Assembly: GCF_030704535.1 (NCBI RefSeq)
Contig: NC_081821.1
Coordinates: 5,099,001 to 5,163,000, forward strand
DNA: 64,000 nucleotides
Direction of reading: 5' to 3'
From: Vitis vinifera
Lineage: Eukaryota; Streptophyta; Magnoliopsida; Vitales; Vitaceae
The notes beneath the pieces were generated by a model. The model ran no database searches and had not been told where the DNA came from. It saw only the letters and a list, made by a program, of their open reading frames with translations. This document shows positions 24,750-34,912 of this stretch, piece after piece; position 1 is the stretch's first letter, and every line of letters starts with the position of its first letter. The position numbers were made by a program, and so were the translations under genes.

Positions 24750-27345
24750 GTGATCTTAAGAGAAGGTCACTGTGTCCTATGAGTCATCACCTCCCACCAA
24801 AATCCAAATAGAGAAGGGAGAGAGAGAGGGAGAAAAACGTACGGCAATGGTGACCCTTCAGATTCCTGGTTCACGCTGTTACTCTTTCTACTCTCTCTCT
24901 CTAAACTGTTTTCTTTTCTTCTTTCTTTTATTTTTCTAAGTTCATTTGGTCAGATCTGTGGTTTTTGATTTTGTGTTTTTGAAAACATAGTTTTGCTTTC
25001 GTTTAGTGAATGGGTTTGTTTTTATGTTTTTGTTTTTTGCTTTTGTTTTCTGCTTCTGGTGTTGCGAAATTGAGTGGGTTTGAGTTGGGGTTGGTTTGAA
25101 GTCACTGGATGCAGCGGTTCATCGATCTCTTCCTGAAATTGTTGTGAAAAAAGCAGATCAAGAATCGGTCGATAAACCTCTGCATCCAGCGTTCACTCCC
25201 TCTCTCTTATTCTCTCTTTCAGAATTTAGTGTTTGTTTTATGTTCTGCTCTGTTTTTTTTTTAATGATTGGGGTTGTCTGTATGATTATGGACCCGTTTG
25301 GCTGCTGGGAAAGCGTGGGAAAACAGTTGAAACTCAGGAACCTTCTTAATTACATCATGAAGTGGGACGGGCTGTTGCATGATTCCGGGTTTCCTTTCCT
25401 TTTTCCTATGATTTCTTGGCAAGCAAATAGACCATGTTCACAAATAGTCTTGTAAAGCTGTAACAGCCTGAAAATGCTGTTCTTGGAATTATAATCGATT
25501 ATTATTTAAAAATTTTCAACGAATTGTAGTTTATTGCAGGGAAGGAGATCCGCCCTGTGTTCTTCTGTGTTTCGAACAGACTCTGGTAGCATCACAACGC
25601 CAAATTCTTGCTGAATGTAGTAATTTCCAGTAAATTTTAATTACCTGTAACTTATGTGTATTCTTTTATAATTTTCCATTATTATGTATTATGATTTGAA
25701 TTCATTTTAGGTGCCTGTAGCCTTGATTTAGACCCTTTTTTTAGTTTGATTTTATAATTATTGTTGTATTTGTAATTAACTATGTTTCTACTTTCTACTG
25801 ACAGATCTTTAGTGTAGTCTCATGAATTAATGAAGTTTCATGGATGCTTTGTTTTTTTTTATAATACATGGTAGTGATCTTGAGGATTCAATGTGATACT
25901 GTGACTGACACTTTTTCTTTGGCAACTGGTTGAGACCAATCCTCTAACTTCAGTCATGCTGGTGTGGATTTTAATTACTATGTGCTTTATAACTTGTTAA
26001 GAGCATAATTATTTCCGGGTTACTTGATTCTGCATTGAGGAAATTAATTATCTTGGGGGGTTTATCTTCCGATGGAGAACAAAGGGGGTATTCAAAATTT
26101 CCAATCACAAACATATCATTTATCTTTGTGTGTGTGAGGATTTGCCTCACCCTCCATAATGTTTTTTAATTGGGTTAACTTCTATTCTCATGCATTTTGT
26201 GATTATTCTCTAAGTCCTTCCATCAACAATTAAGCCCCCTTGGTGCTTTGTTCTTAGTACCTGGTAGATGTCTGATGACTGGTAATAGTTCTAATCACAA
26301 ACATATCATTTATCTTTGTGTGTGTGAGAATTTGCCTCACACTCCATAAGGTTTTTTAATTGGGTTAACTTCTATTCTCATGTATTTTGTGATTATTCTC
26401 TAAGTTCTTCCATCAACAATTAAGCCCCCTTGGTGTTTTGTTGTTAGTTCCTGGTAGATGTCTGATGACTGGTAATAGTTCTCAAAGACTTTGAGATTAC
26501 AGTTGGTTTGTTTTTCCTGTTCTTGAGTAGGGGGGATAAGGCTGCTGGTTTTGCGAAGTGCTCAAAAGAATCATTATAGATTGGGAATCTTAATATCAAA
26601 TATAAACATGAGCTCATGGTACCTTTTGACTGAAAAAGATTTTAGCCCCAGGCAGCAAAATTTAGTGTTTCCACAGGTTGCATTTTTGTTGTCTTTTATT
26701 ATAATTATTTGTGGTTTTAGACTTGAAGGTGACAATCTTGGGACTTAAATTCTTTTACAATCATGTGTCATTTTCTTGAGCAGGTATCTGGAATCGGAAA
26801 GTTGTTTCTTGTTTCTTTCAACTATGAGGGGAAAGTTACTTCAAAAGGAAGTTATGGAAGTGGCAGACACATTGTCATCATTGCCACAGGAAAGTGCAAG
26901 AAAAATGCAGTGATGGGAGTACCAAACGGCTAGAGAATCCACTCTTTTGATGTGAACTAAGAGCATCTCGAATCGAATTCTTTTAGCAAGACTAGGATGG
27001 AAGAGGAAATGATTCTTAAATCTTGTTTGGGGGGAACCAACCAAAGTGTGGAAGCTTTTGTTGCCCTTAGATTGCCGTAATGTATCAGGCCACAACCAAA
27101 GTAAAGGTTCTTGTTAACTTTCCCAAGCTGAGTATATTCTGTTGTTTGGTTGTTATTCTGATTCATGGTGGAAAATTTGCCTCCTCTTCAAACTTATCTA
27201 TGGCAGTTCAGTTTTATGCTTCCTTTAGGAAAGCTTGAATCTTTCAGCTGTAGCTGTAACCCCTGATAGTTTCAAGATTCCACATTTGTTTCGACTACCC
27301 CCTCTTTGTAACATTTTAGTGTGAAAAAAAAATGTTTGAATTCTT
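24750..27345 (+). other. Possible transcription unit of unknown product
   Basis: The base composition here is less AT-rich than its flanks. It starts with a GA-rich then CT-rich leader (24810-24900) typical of plant 5' UTRs. Plausible splice acceptors occur at 25539/25540 and 26783/26784. The segment after 26784 is open in two frames for 40-50 codons. A short ATG ORF starts at 24847 (MVTLQIPGSRCYSFYSLSL), and a 119-codon ORF at 25096-25455 ends in intron-like text. I recognise no protein family in any frame, so it could be a small-protein gene with several 5' introns, a non-coding RNA, or a decayed gene. Confidence 0.3.
26103..26482. repeat. 190-bp tandem duplication
   Basis: Two adjacent copies of exactly 190 bp, 26103-26292 and 26293-26482, start with AATCACAAACATATC and end with GGTAATAGTTCT. 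By eye they differ at fewer than a dozen positions, with no length change. The duplication lies inside the candidate transcription unit, probably in an intron. Confidence 0.9.
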
Positions 27346-29084
27346 ACAAAGATTCTCATCTTTCCCTTTCTTCTGTTCCTCACAATGGCGGTTGCTTTAT
27401 TTTGTAATTAGGATGGATGGCCCTTAATGCCTTACTATTTTGCTTTGATTGTATTTCCTTTGAATTTGGTTTCCCAGAGTGACTTTGCTGGGTTGGGTTT
27501 GGACTCTCTAACATGACATGCAATGTATTCAAGAGAAAAGTAGGGTGGGAGCTTAACTGTCCCCAGGCCTAAAAACAGAGTGAACCACATAAAATATGAA
27601 TAGATCTAGACATTTTCAAGCATGAGGTAGTGATGTTTCAATGTTCACCTTGTCTTCATGGTAAGGTGTTGGTGGACAATAATGTTGTTGATAATGAAAA
27701 TGACTGATGATAAGGACATCGTGATGGGAACATGACAAATAAGACATGAAAATAACCATAATTATGAAGTAATGGTGATGATGATGGCACCACCATTCAC
27801 AAATGTAAGACAGTTGTATGCCTAACTTCTTGTTTTGTTGATGGTGCTTAGGGCATTTTTTTTCCTAGTTCCAAACGAATTAACATAATGAAGAGAGCAG
27901 GTCTAGATATGCATAAAATCAAATTTTGAATCGGTCAAATTGGGAGGCATCCAATCTTTAAGGGATAAAGCATACTTCCCAAGGAGGGAGGACCACCACT
28001 AAATGCCCTCCTGGCCTTAGCCTTTGTGGATCTTTATGTGGCCAATTTGGGCTTCCTTTGAAGTACACATAAACCCCAAAAATTGAACAAGGCTCCAGGC
28101 CAGGATATGGAACTACAAAACAAACACCAATCCATTAGTTTGCTGCTTTTCAGGCACTATTAAAGAAGTAATAACTCTATTCAATGTGATCCTAAACACA
28201 GAAGTTTCCCTCTTAAGGACATCTTTCTAGCATGGAAAGGAAGGATAATAAGGAGAGACCCATGTTACCTATAAAATTTAAAGAATAAGGCAGTCCAAAA
28301 GTTAAAGGCCTCCTTATGGTCCTCCTTGGAGGAGCAGTCTGATTATCTGAAGCCAAGGTAACCATGCCATCTGGGAAAATATTTTTCTACTGCCTTTCCA
28401 TATTTCCCATGATTTAGTAGGAGGTGATCTGTAGTATTCCCTACCAGATCTTCAAATGGAGATCAAAGTTCTGTACATTGGTCATGGGAGTTTTTTTTTT
28501 TTAATTAGTATTATTATTAATTAATTAATTTATTTCTCTGGGTTCTCTCCTTCCTTTCCAGTTCATTTGCAATCAACCTGGATATTCTTCAGGTTTTATT
28601 TTAGAAGGTCAAGATGTTGGAATTCCTCTACTCCACATGCTAAAATGCAGAGTTATAGGGAGTGAGACAAACTATTAATCTCAAGCCATCAAATATAAAG
28701 ACATCTCCATCGATGCTCATACATGACTCACTTGAATCTGATCCTATCTTTTGACTTCCACTGCATCATTTTCTATTTTTACACCCTTGAATTCAGAAAA
28801 TAAAAATAAAACAAAAAAACACCAGAAGAGAGCATAAGAGCAAATTATGGCAAGGAATTGTTATGATAGATTGATAGCTAAACCAACTTTGCATCAAGCT
28901 TCTACTTGTCACTCATGAAAACAGAAGAAAAAGAACACAGTCCTATGTGATTTAGACTTTAGATTATCAGTGGTTAAAAAGGAACAGCACTTCAGCTAAA
29001 ATTACAGGTTTCCAAGCTAGGAAATAAGGAACATAGTTCTACAAGAAAAACTAGCTACCTCTTCTCTTGCATTAACACAGAAAT
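27346..29084. other. Intergenic region downstream of the ERF gene
   Basis: No coding region, RNA gene or transposon is supported. A poly-T/ATT-rich stretch occurs at 28491-28530. The part next to 29084 is the probable 3' UTR of the minus-strand ERF gene. Confidence 0.35.
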
Positions 29085-29774
29085 TCAAAGTGATTCTGCC
29101 TCTTGACAACTGTTTTCTTCTCCTCCTTGGCAGAGAGAACCACTAAAGGAAGGAGCTACAATAACAGAAGAATAAACCTTAGAACTACCAAAGGAGATTT
29201 CGCCAAGGTTATCTCTATTTTGAAAGCCATAACACCCCAGCTCATCTTCTGAACTCGAAGAACAAACTATAGTTTCTTCAACAAGTGTATTGGAATCCAG
29301 AGATTCACCTTCATTTCCTCTATTTGGATCATTCGATGGAGTATTCACAGAGTATAGAGATGAGGATCTTGCATGGTTCTTCATGATGGTATGCCGAAGG
29401 AGATGATAGAGCTTTGGGTTTTTTCCTAGTAATCTGCAATTTTCTTGGTAAGTATTCGTGATCCCATGGTAGGAGAAGTTGGTCTTAGCATTTCTTCCTC
29501 TCAGAATCCGAGCAGCGCTATCATAAGCGAAGGCAGCCTCTTCTGCACTATCAAAAGTCCCTAACCATAGCCTAAGCTTATGTGAGGAGTCCTTGATTTC
29601 AGCAACCCATCTTCCTGAGGGCCTTTGCCTCACCCCAAGGAACCTGCTTTGAACATCATTAGCTCCTTTTGGAAGCTTCATTCTTCTTTCCTCTCCAGCC
29701 TCATGAAAAGCTTCTGTTTCAGCAGGTACAGATATAAGTTTTTCACATTGATTTTGAGACTGATCAGATGGCAT
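29085..29774 (-). CDS. AP2/ERF transcription factor, RAP2.11/ERN type
   Basis: This is a single-exon 229-aa protein with one AP2/ERF DNA-binding domain at about residues 44-101. It begins [19 protein letters not shown], continues [19 protein letters not shown] and ends [10 protein letters not shown]. The [16 protein letters not shown] strand differs from the commoner GVRRRPWGR of DREB/ERF proteins and is characteristic of the RAP2.11/ERN group, which includes factors of potassium-starvation and nodulation responses. The absence of introns is usual for ERFs. The C-terminal half is Ser/acidic-rich (including [14 protein letters not shown]), possibly an activation region. The ATG at 29774 is the first in frame. 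The gene stands alone on the minus strand. Which single Arabidopsis gene is orthologous is not settled. Confidence 0.9.
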   Translation of the reverse strand: MPSDQSQNQCEKLISVPAETEAFHEAGEERRMKLPKGANDVQSRFLGVRQRPSGRWVAEIKDSSHKLRLWLGTFDSAEEAAFAYDSAARILRGRNAKTNFSYHGITNTYQENCRLLGKNPKLYHLLRHTIMKNHARSSSLYSVNTPSNDPNRGNEGESLDSNTLVEETIVCSSSSEDELGCYGFQNRDNLGEISFGSSKVYSSVIVAPSFSGSLCQGGEENSCQEAESL

Positions 29775-32213
29775 GTTTCAGCTCTCAATGCTGTCCATGA
29801 AAGTATGAGAAAGGTGGATTAGCCACGGAAGAAAGGAACATATAGATATTATTATAGAATGATGATGATGACGACAATGGTGGCCGTGATCATAGCATGT
29901 TGATTGTCTGATTAGGGTTTATTATGTGTAATAAACTCAATATTTAACTGAAATTTTCCACTAGTAAGAATGCAAGATTCTCATTGAAGGGAAGATTTCC
30001 AAAATGCCCACTAAATGAAATGGACTTGCCTGCTATATAGCCCTCAAAGAACTGTCAAAAAATGCTATTACTTGCCTAACATTGCCACATTGGTCTGAGT
30101 ACTTGAGTTTGGAGGACATCGACAAGGGGCATATTTATCATAATCAACTCTTTAGACGATGGGTCTTCTTTTGTACTTGTGCTTCATAGATTAGACTACC
30201 ACGCAATTAAGATTAGAAGAAATAAATTAATATGCTAGATCGATCAACACTATGACAGAACTGCCCTGACAAAGAGAAAACAGCATATATCTGCTAGCAT
30301 CCCTCTAATAGTTCATGTACTTGTTACTAAACTGCAGATTCACAATACTAAGCTTCTTTGATGAAATCAGAAAACCACGCCAAAATTCAAACATATATGT
30401 TGTTAACTGCAAATTCACTATAAATTGTAGTCAAGGCAAGTTATCTGAAGCACCCCAATGAGGATGAGTGTGTAAGACAATAGGCATAGAGAATGTTTTA
30501 CCATCACCTGAAAACTTAATAAGAAGGGTATATCAGGAATGTTAGCTCAATAGGGTTGAAGAAAACTCCAAAGCAAAGAGGTGATATGAGCTATGCCTAT
30601 TGTCCCTTTGCATTATCTAGAGAAAGTCCAAGCATGGAATTCACATTCAGTAGCATAAGTCCAAAAAATAAGTGAGCAATAACAGGGGTGTATTGGTACT
30701 TTGAGTAGCTGCTAAGGTAATGATCTGAGGTGGAGCATTAGCTCAATGGAGTTCAAGAAAACTCCAAAGTGATGAGGTGACATAAGCTATGTTAATTGTG
30801 ATTAATATAGTATTAAACTCACTGTTTAGCCCGATTAATGCCCCTAGTGGCATATATCCAGTAGCATACAAACAAAACTCACACCTCAAAAGTGCAAAAC
30901 CAAACAGAGCCTCCCACATTGCCTTTTAACTTCACCCTCACCCTCACCCTCACCTCTGCTCCTAAAACTAAAAAATTAATGCTGGGTATTTGTCATATAA
31001 TGGGTGTCTTTGTTAATGCCTTAGAACGTGCTCTCTTGCTTTGTTTCACTTGCTTTTCAAATTTGAATAGACCCACAACTCATTCTGTACTGCAAATCCT
31101 CAGAAGTACCCTTCGGGTAGCTTTATTTTTGGATTCTTGATGCACTTTTCAGAGCCCTTTAGTTTAATCCACTTCCACCCGCCACCCCAGTTCACAAATT
31201 AACTACTTCAAAACCTATTTCGATAAATGCCAACAAAATGAAAGATACCTAAAGCATCAATATGCATGCAAAGCTGATCAAACACCATTGGTGGTGTTTG
31301 GATAGAGTATGCTATAGCCCCCATAAGGCAGCCTTCTTCAACTGCATTCACACAAGTTATCTGTAATCAATTGAAACCAATGTCCCAATCAGCATTCATA
31401 TTTTTCTAAGCAAGTTCTATAATTGGGTTGTCATCTTGCTAGCCCAACTAGATATAATCTTCCAGACACATAACAGAGATGCTGATGTACTTGAAGGTTT
31501 GAGCTTTGATTGAGCTAAAGCTGACCCACAGCTGTACCCCTGAAAGTAACCAGGCGTGTACATGCTGTATGTTTCCATTGAAACATTTTGAGGCTGATTA
31601 GAAGCTTGATCAGAATCGCATTGATCTATCAGTATTTGCAGGTATAAGAAACCATGGCCTTTTCTGTGTCGCCAGGGCCCAATTGACCACTTTCTAGCTG
31701 TGTTTGGAATGGGGGAATTTGGTGAAAAAGGAATGGAATTGCCAAAGCATTTTGAATTCCCAACTTTGAAATTTAGAGGATTTGCAACGGGAAGGGAATA
31801 TGAGAGAGGTACAGGGATTCACTAAAGCTTAAATTTTGCACAGAAGATGGAATTTGGATGGAATAATTCACTCTTAATACTTCTTCACCTTTATCTTTGA
31901 GGGCAAAAAAGATGCGAGTGTACAATTCCAATGCAATTAAATTGTCTCCATTGTCAGACTGGGCAAAGAATATAAAAGATTAGACAGAGTTATGATTTAG
32001 GTACAATTGATCTATGCAATCACATGTCTTAAGCATCCATTCATGAACTCTTTAACTGCATTTGTCCTCTAAATCTCTCCTAATGATTGCTCTAGATGGG
32101 GTTCTTAATATCATGATTTTGAGTCGGTCATTGCGAGAGGGTTGGAATCACTTCCTAATACTTAGAAGCGCTTCTTTACAGAAATTAGATATTTGGGAAA
32201 ACCATATTAGTTA
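29775..32213. other. ERF upstream region and intergenic DNA
   Basis: This holds the ERF promoter and a long gene-free stretch. Two diverged copies of one segment, sharing GAAAACTCCAAAG and GTAGCATA, begin near 30543 and near 30738. A short run of about three CCCTCA units lies at 30938-30960. No coding region is supported. Confidence 0.35.
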
Positions 32214-34298
32214 TGTCACGTGACTCACGCCCAAGACCCACTCCAAGGGCATGACGATCATTTCACACCTCAAACCCAAAGGCTTAAAGTGTAACATAAC
32301 CCAAATAATCATATTATAACTGGAAGTAACCAATTACCAAAAACCTGTTCAAAGTAGCGAAATAAAATTCTAAAATCTTCAAACTTAACTTTAAAACTAA
32401 GCATCCATCAACCAAAATTCATTATCTAAATAGATTGCAAACTCAAATAAATCAAGTGTTAACAAATTTTCATAATCTTCGAATCTTAACTTCAAACTTA
32501 TCAAAAAAAATATTTAAAAGCTCAATATCTAAATAGCTTCCAAAAACCAAATAATCTAAAGGAACATAAACTCAAAAGTTAACAATGTCCAAATAACATC
32601 CTAAGCAAAATCCTAATGATGACTATTCCTCGACCTAACCATCACTCATCGCCTGAACTAAGGGTGCCTGAAAAGTAATCAACAAATAGGAATGAGCTCA
32701 AAGCCCAATAAGGAATATTAATGCAATTCATGGATCAAATATTTCAAGTTCACTTGTAAAATAGGAGATATTATAATTAATTTTTTCATAAACTTTTGAG
32801 TCAATTTTGCCAATACATTCAAAACTTTTAATTGTACACTTTCATTTCTGATTCAAACATTTTCATATCAAATTCAGTTATAACATTCAAATTATTTATT
32901 TACTCTGGTCATCAAACATCAAATAGTATCCAATTAGGTGAGACTTTTCAAATAGGTGGCTAACTTCAAATTGTTCCTTTAAAGTGGACGGAACCAAACA
33001 CTACTAGTACTAATAACCTCTAACGAAACCCCTAGAGGCTAGGTCCAAATCAATTACATTCCCCACCAAGAAATGTAAAGATCAACTATTATATTCCGTT
33101 GACAAGGGTCAAACAAACTAGAGTCAAACACTTATTTCAATTATTCGAATTTGCAAAACATAATATCTCCACATTTCTTTGTTGTAAACAAAATATAAAG
33201 TTCTAACATACTTTTCATACAAAACATATTTGATCCATGCATAAAACGAATATTAATTCAAAATATTTCCAAAAGATATATATAAAAATTTGTTTCTAAT
33301 AAAAATAATAACTGCATTAATTTCCCTTACCTCAAAAGAAGTCTTTGAAAACTTGGGAGAAAAAAATAATCCTGAAAATCTACTTTTCACCTAACAAAAT
33401 ATAAGAGAAATAATCATTACTATTTATCTAAAATTATAGGTTTGACAATTAGGTATTCAAATTAATGTTTTTAATTATGAAATATAATTTAATTTATTCA
33501 TATTTTTAAAAAATTAATAAATTTTTAATTCATATAAAACTTAATTTATTTTTAATTTATTTCTTGGGACACAACTTAATTTAATTAAATTATAATTTAT
33601 TTCACTAATTAATTTCTATGTTATTTATTAACTTACACTCATTAATATAATTATAATACCAAAAACTTTACTTTCTTTTATTTAAAACTTCTATTCTCTC
33701 ACTTTTTTTTTTTTTCAAACATAAACTTTATCCCTGACAATTTTCCGTTATTGTCAACATAATAATATATATATATATATATTAACTACCAAACACCATC
33801 CATTCGTACACATATTCTCTTATTATTTATATTACTATTTATATATAATTTTTTTTTACCATTCTCTGTACACACGTTCAAGCCACAAATAACAATATAT
33901 TTATTTACTTTTTTTAAAAAAAAAATATTAACCCTAGCATAAATCCAAATATTCCAAATAATTTTTTTTTTCATCTAAAAACTTTAGATTTTCCAATTTC
34001 CAACCATAAATCAAACAAAAAAAAATATCTTATTAATTTTGAGTTTAGAATCTTACCTATAGAGATCTATTCTTTAAACCCTAAAATCTGATTTCAATCT
34101 TATGTTCTTTGGAACTCTCTACAAACAAGAATACGTTTAAAAAAAAACAGAAATAACACAATTCCAAATTTATACCTAAGGTACTATTCATAAAATTACC
34201 TTTTCACTCTTCTTCCTTTTTATTAAAATAATTAATTAATTAATTTAATATTATTAATATTTTCCTAAATTGCCACTAAAAAAACTTTGGGCGTTACA
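32214..34298 (-). mobile_element. Apparent solo LTR, Ty3/gypsy-type
   Basis: This 2085-bp block begins TGTCACGTGACTCACGCC and ends GGGCGTTACA, giving TG...CA ends. The flanks are AGTTA at 32209-32213 and AGTCA at 34299-34303, a 5-bp target duplication with one mismatch. Read on the minus strand it starts TGTAACGCCC, a common start of plant Ty3/gypsy LTRs. The interior has no gag-pol coding, no second LTR and only simple repeats, such as an AT dinucleotide run at about 33764-33782. This fits an LTR left after recombination between two LTRs. The Ty3 assignment is from the end sequence only. Confidence 0.65.
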
Positions 34299-34912
34299 AG
34301 TCAATTGGATATTAATGGATATTAAGGGATGAGTTTGCTTGGTTTGAACAAATATTTTGTAGTGTCGGCAGGCCATTCAACTTGTTTGCTTCTAGTCATA
34401 GAGACCTTGAAACTCAAGGGCTGATGCGGCATCCAATTGTCAAAATCACACTAGTCCATGACGACACCAGATAAAGCTGGCAGGGTTGCCTCACCGGTCA
34501 AGTAGCTAGATCAATCAGTTGATCACCAGCTGTACTTGCTGTGGACCATTATGAAAGGAATAGTCTGTCTGTCTGTGTGATTGAGTGGTTAATATATAAT
34601 TTGGTGGACCAAAGGGAGAAAATCAGACAAAACAAATGATGTTAGGTGGTGTTTTTGTAGAAAAAAAACCGCAACATTTTACTGGCGTAAAAAGGGGCTT
34701 GGGCGGTGGCGGCATAGAGCAAACAGAAACCAAAAATATTGGTTTCTCAAGATGGCTGCCTGTCATTAATGGGGATGGAACCCACCATGTGGTGCTTCAG
34801 TTTTGGTCAAATTGTGAAGCAAGGGAAGGAAAGAAACCATTCTGAAACTCTTATCAAATCTCAAAATCTCTAAGCCACTTCCTTCCTCAGAGAAAACAAG
34901 TAGAGATCATAC
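34299..34912. other. Promoter and 5' UTR region of the NLR gene
   Basis: No ORF of substance is supported; the 69-codon ORF at 34636 has no family features. The last ~70 bases before the ATG look like a short A/C-rich plant leader. Confidence 0.4.

Noticed and set aside
25096-25455. 119-codon ORF in the candidate transcription unit
   Set aside because: It starts at a non-ATG codon and runs through T-rich, intron-like sequence; no family similarity. Kept only as part of the uncertain unit.
30938-30960. CCCTCA repeats that look like telomere repeat
   Set aside because: Plant telomere repeat is CCCTAAA; these are only about three units of a different hexamer.
34636-34845. 69-codon ORF upstream of the NLR
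   Set aside because: No similarity and probably part of the NLR promoter.
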